Assembly (NCBI GenBank): GCA_024687745.1
Contig: JAILEM010000213.1
Span: 1 to 49,526, forward strand
DNA length: 49,526 nt
Direction of reading: 5' to 3'
DNA from: Lachnospiraceae bacterium
GTDB lineage: Bacteria > Bacillota > Clostridia > Lachnospirales > Lachnospiraceae
The notes beneath the pieces were generated by a model. It was given only the letters and a program-made list of their open reading frames with translations, was not told where the DNA came from and ran no database searches. A program made the position numbers and the translations under genes. Below, one piece after another: positions 26,024 through 34,798 of the stretch. Position 1 is the stretch's first letter. Each line of letters starts with the position of its first letter.

Positions 26024-27508
26024 ATGAAGCTTAAGACATTGCTTAAGGATATCGATCATAAGATAGTTTCGGGAAGAGTTGAAAGGGAAATAACAAAGGT
26101 TGTCTATGATTCGAGAAAGCTTGAAAAAGACTGTCTTTTTATATGTATAAAGGGAGCAAACTTTGACGGACACAGTGCGATCCCCGAAGCAATTGAAAAG
26201 GAAGCGGGAGCTATAGTCCTGATGGATGATACAGATGTCCCTGCGGACTCTGACACAACTCTCGTAAAGGTTTCCGATACGAGACTTGCAATGGCATATA
26301 TCTCAGCCGCATCATACGGCTATCCGTCGAAAAAGTTAAGGGTGATAGGCGTTACGGGGACAAAGGGAAAGACTACAACAACCTATCTTGTAAAGTCAAT
26401 ACTCGAAAATGCGGGATATAAGGTTGGGCTTATTGGCACTATAGAGACGATAATAGGTAAGGAGCATATACATGCGCTTAATACTACGCCCGAATCATAC
26501 GTGCTTCAGGAATATTTTGACAGGATGGTAAAGGAGGGCATAGAGGTTGTTGTAATGGAGGTATCATCACAGGCTCTTATGCTTAAGAGGACTGCGGGGA
26601 TCGAATTTGAACTTGGAATATTTACCAATATAGAGCCGGATCATATCGGCCCCAATGAGCATAAGGATTTTGAGGATTATCTTTATTGCAAGAGCTTGTT
26701 GTTCAAACAGTGTAAAGTTGGTATACTTAATGGTGATGATGAGCATCTTCCTGACATCCTTAAGGATCATACCTGCAGGGTTGAAACCTATGGTATGGGA
26801 GAGGATGTGATGCTTAGGGCATACAATATCGGGCTTTTCAATAAAAACGGTGTTCTCGGAGTGGAATTTGATACAAAGGGACTCTTTGATATGCATGCGA
26901 TATCCGATACACCCGGAAGGTTCAGCGTTTATAATGCGCTCTGTGCGATAGCCATATGCAGACATTTTGACATATCCAGGGAGGATATCAACGCCGCATT
27001 AAAAAATGCCAGGGTTAAGGGCAGGATAGAGATGGTAAAGATATCTGATGAGTATTCTCTGATGATAGATTATGCGCATAATGCCATGGCTCTTGAAAGC
27101 CTGCTATCAACATTAAAGGAATATTCTCCGGGAAGGCTTGTATGTCTCTTTGGCTGTGGCGGAAACAGGGCTAAGAGCAGAAGATATGAGATGGGAGAGG
27201 TATCCGGGAAAATCGCCGATCTTACCGTTATAACCTCGGATAATCCCAGATTCGAAGAACCAATGGATATAATCGCGGATATAAGGACAGGTATCGAAAA
27301 GACAGACGGTAAATATGTAGAGATCCCCGACAGGAAAGAGGCAATAAAGTATGTGATAGAAAATGCAAGGAAGGGGGATGTTATAGTCCTTGCGGGTAAG
27401 GGTCATGAGGATTACCAGGAGATAAAAGGGGTAAAATACCCCATGGATGAAAGGACACTTATAAGAGAGGCCTGTGAGGAGCTTTCGATAGAATATAGCG
27501 GTATTTAA
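26024..27508 (+). CDS. murE: UDP-N-acetylmuramyl-tripeptide synthetase
   Basis: Cytoplasmic ligase adding the third residue of the peptidoglycan stem peptide. 494 residues. The ATP loop is GTKGKTTTTYLVKS. NTTPES and EVSSQALMLKR bind the substrate, and KSLLFKQC provides the conserved lysine region. The specificity loop reads DNPR, the pattern of meso-diaminopimelate-adding enzymes rather than the lysine type. The mDAP assignment is inferred from that motif. Mur ligase middle and C-terminal domains are complete. The start follows GGGAG. Confidence 0.9.
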   Translation: MKLKTLLKDIDHKIVSGRVEREITKVVYDSRKLEKDCLFICIKGANFDGHSAIPEAIEKEAGAIVLMDDTDVPADSDTTLVKVSDTRLAMAYISAASYGYPSKKLRVIGVTGTKGKTTTTYLVKSILENAGYKVGLIGTIETIIGKEHIHALNTTPESYVLQEYFDRMVKEGIEVVVMEVSSQALMLKRTAGIEFELGIFTNIEPDHIGPNEHKDFEDYLYCKSLLFKQCKVGILNGDDEHLPDILKDHTCRVETYGMGEDVMLRAYNIGLFNKNGVLGVEFDTKGLFDMHAISDTPGRFSVYNALCAIAICRHFDISREDINAALKNARVKGRIEMVKISDEYSLMIDYAHNAMALESLLSTLKEYSPGRLVCLFGCGGNRAKSRRYEMGEVSGKIADLTVITSDNPRFEEPMDIIADIRTGIEKTDGKYVEIPDRKEAIKYVIENARKGDVIVLAGKGHEDYQEIKGVKYPMDERTLIREACEELSIEYSGI

Positions 27509-27588
27509 GATGAAATAAAAATTTGGGAGATATTTAGGAGCACAGAGAACAGATATCAAATAAATGAAAGGGTTAAGGGTGAGAGAAT

Positions 27589-28044
27589 ATGAAGAACGGT
27601 ATTAATATGCCACATGAAAAGAAGCCTATATTATGGAGAGACAGAAAGAGAACCTTTCTTGGACTGCCCTGGAGTTTTACCGTATATTCGGCCGATGATG
27701 AGAGATTTTATATAGAAAAGGGATTTTTCACAAAGAATGAGGATGAGGTAAGACTTTACCGTATAATGGACATATCGCTTACAAGGAGCTTTTTCCAGAG
27801 AATATTCGGGCTGGGGACCATACACTGTGATTCGGCCGACAGGACACTTAAGGATTTTGATATAAAGAATGTAAAGAAACCCAAGGAGGTAAAGGAGCTT
27901 TTATCCCAGCTCATCGAGCAGGAGAGGCTCAATAAGCATGTGACCGGAAGGGAATATCTTATGGATCAGGGAGCCGACCTTACCGCAGAGGAATTACTGT
28001 CCGATGACGGCTTTGATGATGATGACATGAGTGATGATATTTGA
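27589..28044 (+). CDS. Small bacterial PH-domain protein
   Basis: A 151-residue soluble protein. Residues about 12-110 resemble the bacterial PH domain of the YdbS/DUF304 group (IEKGFFTKNEDEVRLYRIMDISLTRSFFQRIFGLGTI), which usually follows membrane segments; none are present here. The C-terminal 30 residues are very acidic, ending DDDDMSDDI. It follows murE by 80 bp. Function unknown. Confidence 0.75.
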   Translation: MKNGINMPHEKKPILWRDRKRTFLGLPWSFTVYSADDERFYIEKGFFTKNEDEVRLYRIMDISLTRSFFQRIFGLGTIHCDSADRTLKDFDIKNVKKPKEVKELLSQLIEQERLNKHVTGREYLMDQGADLTAEELLSDDGFDDDDMSDDI

Positions 28045-28064
28045 TCTGTTTTTATAAAATAGTC

Positions 28065-28093
28065 TTGAAGATAGCCTGCAACTATGCTACAAT
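28065..28093 (+). promoter_or_regulatory. Promoter embedded in a terminator, upstream of rpsB
   Basis: TTGAAG (28065-28070), 17 bp, TACAAT (28088-28093). The -10 lies in the loop of the hairpin at 28073-28109, so transcripts starting near 28100 would lack the left arm and escape termination. The rpsB leader would be about 155 nt. Confidence 0.55.
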
Positions 28094-28115
28094 GCTAAAG
28101 TTGCAGGCTTTTTTT
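28073..28115 (+). terminator. Terminator after the PH-domain gene
   Basis: An 11-bp perfect stem (28073-28083 with 28099-28109), 15-nt loop, then six T (28110-28115). Confidence 0.88.
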
Positions 28116-28254
28116 GCAAAAGTGCGGCTATTGTCGCAGTTTGCAGGACAGAGCCAATAAAATACACGTCTGTTGATTTTTGGGCAGGTGTCCCTTTAAA
28201 GGATCGCCGGAAAAAGTGATGCAGACGGAAGACAAAACCAATGGAGGTAGAAAA

Positions 28255-29043
28255 ATGAGCGTTATTTCAATGAAGCAGCTGCTTGAAGCAGGTGTACACT
28301 TTGGACATCAGACAAGGAGATGGAACCCTAAGATGGCTCCGTATATCTATACGGAAAGAAACGGGATCCATATCATTGATCTCCAGAAGTCGGTAGGAAT
28401 GGTCGACGATGCTTACAATGCGGTAGCAAGTATAGCATCACAGGGTGGAACGGTTCTTTTTGTAGGAACAAAGAAGCAGGCGCAGGATGCCATAAAGTCA
28501 GAGGCAGAGCGTTGCGGAATGTATTATGTAAATGAAAGATGGCTCGGAGGTATGCTTACAAACTTCAAGACCATTCAGTCAAGGATCAAGAGGCTTAAGG
28601 ACATTGAAAGAATGTCCGAGGACGGAACCTTTGATGTGCTTCCCAAGAAGGAAGTTATCGGGATCAAAAAGGAATGGGAAAAGCTTGAGAAGAACCTTGG
28701 CGGTATCAAGGAAATGAAGAGAGTACCCGATGCCATATTTATCGTAGATCCCAAGAAGGAGCATATCTGTGTTCAGGAGGCTCATGCGCTTGGTATAACC
28801 CTTATAGGTATATCTGATACAAACTGTGATCCCGAGGAGCTTGATTATGTCATTCCCGGAAATGATGATGCCATAAGAGCCGTAAAGCTTATAGTTTCAA
28901 AGATGGCAGATGCAGTGATCGAGGCAAGACAGGGTGAGACAGAAGCGGATGGAGCTGAAGCTGTAGCTGAGGAATTTGAGGAAGCGGCAGCAGATAAGGA
29001 ACCCACAGATATAGAAGAGGTTGCTGAAGCAGCTGAAGAGTGA
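28255..29043 (+). CDS. rpsB: 30S ribosomal protein S2
   Basis: Component of the 30S ribosomal subunit. ATG 28255 follows GGAGG (28243-28247) and gives 262 residues starting [20 protein letters not shown], the expected S2 N-terminus; an upstream in-frame start at 28180 is not supported. Diagnostic parts include [21 protein letters not shown] and [14 protein letters not shown]. The acidic C-terminal tail (about 30 residues rich in Glu and Ala) is an extension common in Clostridia. Followed 44 bp later by tsf, the standard pairing. Confidence 0.97.
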   Translation: MSVISMKQLLEAGVHFGHQTRRWNPKMAPYIYTERNGIHIIDLQKSVGMVDDAYNAVASIASQGGTVLFVGTKKQAQDAIKSEAERCGMYYVNERWLGGMLTNFKTIQSRIKRLKDIERMSEDGTFDVLPKKEVIGIKKEWEKLEKNLGGIKEMKRVPDAIFIVDPKKEHICVQEAHALGITLIGISDTNCDPEELDYVIPGNDDAIRAVKLIVSKMADAVIEARQGETEADGAEAVAEEFEEAAADKEPTDIEEVAEAAEE

Positions 29044-29087
29044 TAAATATAGGCATAGAGATTAAGGAAAGATAGGAGATAAATATA

Positions 29088-30026
29088 ATGGCTAATATAA
29101 CAGCTTCAATGGTTAAAGAGTTGCGTGAGATGACAGGCGCCGGAATGATGGATTGCAAGAAGGCACTTGGAGAAACAGACGGAGATATGGAAGCAGCGGT
29201 AGAATTCCTTCGTAAAAAGGGTCTTGCCGGAGCTGAAAAGAAAGCAGGAAGGATCGCTGCGGAAGGTATCGTTGATACATATCTTGAAGGAGACAACAAG
29301 GCAGTTGTCGTTGAGGTTAACGCAGAGACAGATTTTGTTGCAAAGAATGAAAAGTTCAGGACCTTTGTTGCAGAGGTTGCAGCACAGGCGGTTGATACCG
29401 AAGCGGGAAATATAGATGCTTTCCTCGCAGAGCCCTGGAAGCTTGATACATCCATGACAGTAAGTGAAAAGCTCTCATCCATGATCTCGATAATCGGTGA
29501 GAATATGCATATCAGACGTTTTGAGCAGATGAAGGAGGATAACGGTTTCATAGTTTCCTATATTCATGCAGGTGGAAAGATCGGTGTTCTCGTAGACGTC
29601 GAATCAGATGTTGTTAACGACGGAGTAAAGGAGATGGGCAAGAACCTTGCAATGCAGATAGCAGCTCTTTCACCCAAATTTACAGGCAGATCTGAGGTTG
29701 ATGCCGAATATATCGAGAAGGAGAAGGAGATATTAAAGGCTCAGATCATGAATGATCCCAAGGAATCCCAGAAGCCTGAAAAGGTTATAGACGGTATCAT
29801 CCAGGGACGTGTCAACAAGGAGCTTAAAGAGATCGTCCTTTTGGATCAGACCTATGTTAAGGCCGAGGACGGAAAGCAGAGCGTTGAAAAGTATGTGGCT
29901 GAAGTAGCCAAGGCAAACAACGCCAATATAAATATAAAGAAGTTCATACGTTTCGAGACAGGTGAAGGTCTTGAAAAGAAGAACGAGGATTTTGCAGCTG
30001 AGGTTGCCGCACAGATGAATAAGTAA
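29088..30026 (+). CDS. tsf: Translation elongation factor Ts
   Basis: Nucleotide exchange factor for EF-Tu. 312 residues. The N-terminal UBA-like part has VKELREMTGAGMMDCKKAL, followed by VVEVNAETDFVAKNEKF and HAGGKIGVLV. The dimerisation part ends with the RFETGEGLEKK region. ATG follows AGGAGATAA. It is transcribed with rpsB. Confidence 0.97.
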   Translation: MANITASMVKELREMTGAGMMDCKKALGETDGDMEAAVEFLRKKGLAGAEKKAGRIAAEGIVDTYLEGDNKAVVVEVNAETDFVAKNEKFRTFVAEVAAQAVDTEAGNIDAFLAEPWKLDTSMTVSEKLSSMISIIGENMHIRRFEQMKEDNGFIVSYIHAGGKIGVLVDVESDVVNDGVKEMGKNLAMQIAALSPKFTGRSEVDAEYIEKEKEILKAQIMNDPKESQKPEKVIDGIIQGRVNKELKEIVLLDQTYVKAEDGKQSVEKYVAEVAKANNANINIKKFIRFETGEGLEKKNEDFAAEVAAQMNK

Positions 30027-30065
30027 TTTTATATATCTTGTGGCTTGGATCCGGAGGGATAAAAA

Positions 30066-31448
30066 ATGAAGACAGAAAAAGATAAGAACATACCTTATAA
30101 GATTTATCTCAAGGAAGATGAGATACCCACACAATGGTACAATGTCAGAGCCGATATGAAGAATAAGCCGGCTCCGCTGTTAAATCCCGGGACCTTGGAG
30201 CCGATGAAGGCCGAGGAACTCTATGGTGTATTCTGTGAAGAGCTTGTAAAACAGGAGCTTGACAATGAAACCCCGTATATCGATATTCCCGGGGAGATAG
30301 TCAGCTTTTATAAGATGTATCGTCCTTCGCCGCTTGTCAGAGCGTATTGCCTCGAAGAAAAGCTTCAGACACCGGCAAAGATCTATTATAAGTTTGAAGG
30401 CAATAATACAAGCGGATCACATAAGCTCAACTCTGCAATTGCCCAGGCTTATTATGCAAAGAAGCAGGGACTTAAGGGTGTGACTACAGAGACGGGTGCC
30501 GGACAGTGGGGAACCGCTCTTTCGATGGCCTGCTCATATTTCGGACTTGACTGTAAGGTGTATATGGTTAAGGTATCATACGAGCAGAAGCCCTTCAGAC
30601 GTGAGGTCATGAGAACCTACGGAGCAAGCGTGACACCTTCTCCTTCAACCGAGACAGAGGTTGGAAAGAAGATATTGAGTGAGCATCCCGGAACCACAGG
30701 CAGTCTTGGATGTGCTATTTCAGAGGCGGTTGAAAAGGCCGTAACCTCAGAGGGTTACAGATATGTGCTTGGAAGTGTATTGAATCAGGTGCTTTTGCAT
30801 CAGTCGGTAATAGGACTTGAGACAAAGAAGGCTCTTGATAAGTATGGGATCAAACCCGACATAATAATAGGATGTGCGGGCGGAGGATCAAATCTCGGAG
30901 GACTCATCTCCCCGTTCATGGGAGAAAAGCTAAGAGGCGAGGCCGATTACAGGATAATCGCCGTAGAGCCTGCAAGCTGTCCTTCATTTACAAGAGGAAG
31001 ATATGCATATGATTTCTGTGACACAGGTAAGGTTTGTCCTCTTGCCAAGATGTATACTTTGGGATGCGACTTTATTCCTGCGCCCAACCATGCGGGCGGA
31101 CTCAGATATCACGGAATGAGCTCGATCCTTTCACAGCTTTATGATGATAAATATATGGAGGCTGTATCGGTATCCCAGACATCCGTATTTGAAGCCGCAG
31201 AGGAATTTGCAAGGATCGAAGGAATCCTTCCCGCTCCCGAGAGCTCACATGCTATCAAGGTAGCCATAGACGAGGCATTAAAGTGTAAGGAAACCGGAGA
31301 AGAGAAGAATATCGTATTCGGTCTTACCGGCACAGGTTATTTTGATATGGTAGCATATGAGAAATTCCATGACGGGCTCATGGAAAATTATGTTCCTACA
31401 GATGAAGAGCTTAACGAATCCCTTGCAAAGCTCCCTGAAGTAAAATAA
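30066..31448 (+). CDS. trpB2: TrpB2-type tryptophan synthase beta-like enzyme
   Basis: PLP enzyme of the TrpB2 group, expected to make tryptophan from indole and serine, usually acting without a tight TrpA partner. 460 residues. The PLP lysine is Lys120 in SGSHKLNSA. ETGAGQWG, GCAGGGSNLGG and the late HAGGLRYHGM segment are diagnostic; TrpB2 proteins are longer at the N-terminus than TrpB1, as here. No other trp gene lies nearby. It starts 40 bp after tsf, so it may be read with the ribosomal genes. Confidence 0.88.
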   Translation: MKTEKDKNIPYKIYLKEDEIPTQWYNVRADMKNKPAPLLNPGTLEPMKAEELYGVFCEELVKQELDNETPYIDIPGEIVSFYKMYRPSPLVRAYCLEEKLQTPAKIYYKFEGNNTSGSHKLNSAIAQAYYAKKQGLKGVTTETGAGQWGTALSMACSYFGLDCKVYMVKVSYEQKPFRREVMRTYGASVTPSPSTETEVGKKILSEHPGTTGSLGCAISEAVEKAVTSEGYRYVLGSVLNQVLLHQSVIGLETKKALDKYGIKPDIIIGCAGGGSNLGGLISPFMGEKLRGEADYRIIAVEPASCPSFTRGRYAYDFCDTGKVCPLAKMYTLGCDFIPAPNHAGGLRYHGMSSILSQLYDDKYMEAVSVSQTSVFEAAEEFARIEGILPAPESSHAIKVAIDEALKCKETGEEKNIVFGLTGTGYFDMVAYEKFHDGLMENYVPTDEELNESLAKLPEVK

Positions 31449-31453
31449 ATGTC

Positions 31454-31482
31454 TTGCAATAAAGACAGACAAATGATAGAAT
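31454..31482 (+). promoter_or_regulatory. Promoter of rplS
   Basis: TTGCAA (31454-31459), 17 bp, TAGAAT (31477-31482), beginning 6 bp after the trpB2 stop. Confidence 0.6.
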
Positions 31483-31488
31483 TTATTA

Positions 31489-31574
31489 CGTTGTGAAGAA
31501 GAGACGGTCCGCTGTTTATCAGAACCAGGTGTTAACGATAGATCAAGAACGTCCGAAAACAGAAGGAGGTCGCT
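31489..31574 (+). promoter_or_regulatory. Possible structured rplS leader
   Basis: About 86 nt between the predicted transcript start and rplS. CTGTTT (31512-31517) can pair with AAACAG (31557-31562), closing a 39-nt internal region. L19 leader RNAs are known in Firmicutes; identity with that family is not established here. AGGAGG of the ribosome site lies just outside the stem. Confidence 0.35.
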
Positions 31575-31922
31575 ATGAACGACATTATTAAAAAGATCGA
31601 AGAAGAACAGCTTAAAGAAACAGTACCCGAGTTTAATGTAGGAGATACGGTAAGGGTACACGCCAAGATCAAGGAGGGTAACCGTGAAAGGATACAGATC
31701 TTTGAGGGAACAGTCTTAAAGAGACAGGGCGGCTCAAACAGAGAGACCTTTACGGTAAGGAAGAATTCAAACGGTGTAGGTGTTGAAAAGACCTGGCCTC
31801 TGCATTCTCCAAGTGTGGATAAGATCGAGGTGGTAAGAGAAGGTAAGGTAAGACGTGCTAGATTATTCTACTTAAGAGACAGAGTAGGTAAGAGAGCTAA
31901 AGTCAAAGAAAAAGTTAAATGA
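31575..31922 (+). CDS. rplS: 50S ribosomal protein L19
   Basis: 115 residues, full family length, start after AGGAGG. The N-terminal helix and the [19 protein letters not shown] strand pattern, followed by ETFTVRK and [12 protein letters not shown], are diagnostic. In many Firmicutes rplS is followed by rbgA/lepB/rnhB; here an aromatic pathway block intervenes. A terminator follows at 31946-31978. Confidence 0.97.
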   Translation: MNDIIKKIEEEQLKETVPEFNVGDTVRVHAKIKEGNRERIQIFEGTVLKRQGGSNRETFTVRKNSNGVGVEKTWPLHSPSVDKIEVVREGKVRRARLFYLRDRVGKRAKVKEKVK

Positions 31923-31945
31923 TCTATATCATCGGATGGTTTGAG

Positions 31946-31978
31946 GTGCGGCTTTCAATATAGGAAGCCGCACTTTTT
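31946..31978 (+). terminator. Terminator after rplS
   Basis: A 9-bp perfect stem (31946-31954 with 31965-31973), 10-nt loop, then five T (31974-31978). Confidence 0.88.
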
Positions 31979-32041
31979 GAAAAAGAATGTTTGAGATTTG
32001 TCGGATATAATATATAAGCAGGAAAGACGGAGGGGCAGAAA

Positions 32042-33133
32042 ATGTCAGAGCTTGAAGGCGCAAGAAAGAAGATCAATGAGATAGATGAAAAGATGGCAAA
32101 GCTTTTTGAAGAGAGGATGGAGGTTGCAAAGACCATAGCTCTCTATAAAAAGGAACACGGGCTTTCTGTTAAGGATCATGCCAGGGAGGAGGAGATGATC
32201 AAAAGAAACCGGAATTTTATAGACAATAATGCCATAGAGGGATATTATGTTGATTTTCTAAGGAGCGTGGTTGATCTTTCCTGTGCTTACCAGTCAAAAG
32301 TCATGAACGGACTCAGTGTTTCCTTCAGTGGTGCGGAGGGAGCATTTGGATATATAGCTTCCAAGACTCTTTTCCCGGATGCCGAGCTTAAGGCTTTTCC
32401 TGATTTTGTTCAGGCATACAGATCGGTAGAAAAGGGCGATACCGACTGTGTTGTTCTTCCGATAGAGAACAGCTTTGCGGGGGATGTGGGAACCGTAATG
32501 GATCTTATGTTTTCCGGAGACCTCTATATTAATCAGGTTATAGATATAGATATTGTCCAGAATCTTCTGGCTGTTGAGGGCGCTACGACAGATTCCATAA
32601 AAACTGTTGTAAGCCATCCCCAGGCACTTGAGCAGTGTGCCGAATTCATCATGGATAACGGATATGATGAGATAACGTATTCAAATACAGCGCTTGCGGC
32701 AAAATATGTAAAGGAACTGAATGATAAGAGTATTGCCGCGATCGCCTCTGAAGATACCGCTGAGCTGTACGGACTTAAGGTACTGCAGAAGGATATCAAT
32801 ACAAGCAAGAATAATACGACAAGATTTGCTGCTTTTTCAAGATCGCAGAATAAGCCTGTCATCACCGGCAAGAGAGACAATGAGCATTTCATTCTGGTTT
32901 ATACGGTAAGGAATGAGGCGGGTGCACTGGCTCAGACACTTAATATAATCGGTGCTCACGGCTTTAACATGAGAAGCCTGAGAAGCCGTCCGATGAAGGA
33001 TCTTCTGTGGTCATATTATTTCTATGTTGAGGCTGAGGGAAATATCAATACTCCCAACGGAAGGGATATGATCCAGGAGCTCTCGGCAATCTGCGCAAAG
33101 CTCAAGCTTGTGGGCTCATATCTTGACAAATAG
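32042..33133 (+). CDS. pheA: Bifunctional chorismate mutase / prephenate dehydratase
   Basis: Converts chorismate to phenylpyruvate for phenylalanine. 363 residues. An AroQ-type mutase (about 1-85) shows ARKKINEIDEKMAKLFEERM. The dehydratase (about 95-270) shows GAEGAFGYIA, VLPIENSFAGDV, HPQALEQC and the catalytic TTRF. The C-terminal ACT domain (about 280-360) contains GALAQ and a RSRP element resembling the ESRP phenylalanine-binding motif, so feedback inhibition by phenylalanine is likely. First gene of the aromatic block; a TATAAT lies at 32007-32012 but its -35 is unclear. Confidence 0.95.
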   Translation: MSELEGARKKINEIDEKMAKLFEERMEVAKTIALYKKEHGLSVKDHAREEEMIKRNRNFIDNNAIEGYYVDFLRSVVDLSCAYQSKVMNGLSVSFSGAEGAFGYIASKTLFPDAELKAFPDFVQAYRSVEKGDTDCVVLPIENSFAGDVGTVMDLMFSGDLYINQVIDIDIVQNLLAVEGATTDSIKTVVSHPQALEQCAEFIMDNGYDEITYSNTALAAKYVKELNDKSIAAIASEDTAELYGLKVLQKDINTSKNNTTRFAAFSRSQNKPVITGKRDNEHFILVYTVRNEAGALAQTLNIIGAHGFNMRSLRSRPMKDLLWSYYFYVEAEGNINTPNGRDMIQELSAICAKLKLVGSYLDK

Positions 33134-33141
33134 GAGATCGT

Positions 33142-33579
33142 ATGAAAATATACGTTATAAACGGACCGAATATAAATATGCTCGGGATCAGAGAACCTTC
33201 AATATACGGGAAGGAGGACTATTCTGCCCTGAAGACCCTGATAGAGGAATATTGCGCAAAAAAGGGGATCCTTACAGAGGTATATCAGTCGAACCATGAA
33301 GGAGATCTTGTGGATAAGATCCAGGAGGCCTATTTTGAGAAGGTTGACGGAATAGTGATAAATCCCGGAGCCTATACACATACATCGATCGCTCTGTTTG
33401 ATGCTCTGAAAAGTGTAAGCATTCCTGCGGTCGAGGTACATATTTCAAAGGTTGAGGAAAGAGAAGAATTCAGGCAGGTAAGCTATATAAGAAAGGCCTG
33501 TGTAAAGACTGTTACCGGTGAGGGATTAAGAGGCTATCTTACAGCTATAGATTTTCTTTTGGAAATGCCGGAGAAGTAA
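33142..33579 (+). CDS. aroQ: Type II 3-dehydroquinate dehydratase
   Basis: Third step of the shikimate pathway. 145 residues, the typical size. INGPNINMLGIREPSIYG carries the N-terminal motif and active-site tyrosine. NHEGDLVDKIQEA, INPGAYTHTSIAL and EVHISKVEEREEFR are family landmarks, the last being in place of the usual EVHLSNxxxREEFR. It lies 8 bp after pheA and 1 bp before aroA. Confidence 0.95.
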   Translation: MKIYVINGPNINMLGIREPSIYGKEDYSALKTLIEEYCAKKGILTEVYQSNHEGDLVDKIQEAYFEKVDGIVINPGAYTHTSIALFDALKSVSIPAVEVHISKVEEREEFRQVSYIRKACVKTVTGEGLRGYLTAIDFLLEMPEK

Positions 33580-33580
33580 A

Positions 33581-34798
33581 ATGAGAGTTGATATAAAAAA
33601 GAGTAAGCTTAAGGGCAGTATAAATGCTCCGTATTCCAAAAGCTACGCACACAGGATGCTTATCCTTGCGGCCCTTTCAAACGGAGAGTCGAGGATAGAG
33701 GGTATATCGGACAGCGAGGATATGCTCGCAACCATTGACTGTATAAGGGCTCTTGGGGCAGAGGTCTTAACAGATGGGGATACTGCTCTCATAAAAGGGA
33801 AAAGCCGCGGCAGGATTTTGGATGAGTGTATTTTTCCCTGCAGAGAAAGCGGTTCCACATTGAGATTTATGATCCCTCTATCTCTTATGTACTGTAAAAA
33901 GGCTGTTTTTACTGGCACAGAAAGGCTTTTCTCAAGAGGACTCGGGGTATATGAGGAGCTGTTTGAAAAAAATTCTGTATTACTCAATAAAATCCCCTCG
34001 GGGGTGGAAATAAGCGGATGCCTTAAAGCTGGATACTATGAGATCAGAGGTGATATAAGCTCACAGTTTGTTACGGGACTTCTTTTCCTTCTTCCGATGT
34101 TTGGGGAGGACAGCAGGCTTAAAGTGACTGAGCCTGTGGAGAGCAGGCCGTATATAGACATAACCCTCGATATTCTTGAAAAGTTCAGGGTATCGATACA
34201 GGAGAGCGGAAATAACGAATTTTATATAAAGGGTGGCAGGGATTATGCTGCCGGAGATTTCAGGGTAGAGGGAGACTGGTCGAATGCGGCTTTTCTCTAT
34301 GCCTTAAAGGAGCTTGGAAATGAAATAGAGATAAAGGGCTTAAATCCTTGGAGCATTCAGGGAGACAGAGTATGCAAAGGCCACTTTAAGACTCTGTTAA
34401 GAGAGGATGCCGTGATAGATATATCCGACTGTCCGGATCTTGGACCCGTGCTCTTTGCCTTTGCGGCAGCAAATAAAGGCGCCCTGTTTAAGGGGACCAA
34501 AAGACTCAGGATAAAGGAAAGTGACAGGGCCCTCTCAATGGGGGAGGAGCTTATAAAGTTTGGGATAAAAAGTGAGATCGGGGAAAACACGGTAAGGATA
34601 ATACCGGGGAGGCTTAAAGCTCCCACAGAAATTCTTGAGGGACATAATGATCACAGGATAGTCATGGCTCTTTCCGTATTGTGTTCAATAACGGGAGGCA
34701 GAATAAACGGGATAGAGGCGGTAAGAAAGAGTTACCCTGATTTTTTTGAAAGATTAAAAGATCTTGGCTTGGAGGCAGAGTATGAAGCTTATCAATAA
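33581..34798 (+). CDS. aroA: 3-phosphoshikimate 1-carboxyvinyltransferase (EPSP synthase)
   Basis: Transfers enolpyruvate to shikimate-3-phosphate. 405 residues, somewhat short for the family. PYSKSYAHRMLILAAL carries the conserved Lys-Ser substrate site, ESGSTLRF the phosphate-binding motif, SSQFVTGLL and RPYIDITL the middle motifs, RIKESDRA and GHNDHRIVMAL the C-terminal active site. All expected active-site segments are intact. It overlaps tyrA by 17 bp. Confidence 0.95.
   Translation: MRVDIKKSKLKGSINAPYSKSYAHRMLILAALSNGESRIEGISDSEDMLATIDCIRALGAEVLTDGDTALIKGKSRGRILDECIFPCRESGSTLRFMIPLSLMYCKKAVFTGTERLFSRGLGVYEELFEKNSVLLNKIPSGVEISGCLKAGYYEIRGDISSQFVTGLLFLLPMFGEDSRLKVTEPVESRPYIDITLDILEKFRVSIQESGNNEFYIKGGRDYAAGDFRVEGDWSNAAFLYALKELGNEIEIKGLNPWSIQGDRVCKGHFKTLLREDAVIDISDCPDLGPVLFAFAAANKGALFKGTKRLRIKESDRALSMGEELIKFGIKSEIGENTVRIIPGRLKAPTEILEGHNDHRIVMALSVLCSITGGRINGIEAVRKSYPDFFERLKDLGLEAEYEAYQ

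Noticed and set aside
28889-29551. 220-codon minus-strand frame over rpsB and tsf
   Set aside because: Fully antisense to two certain ribosomal genes, with no family resemblance.
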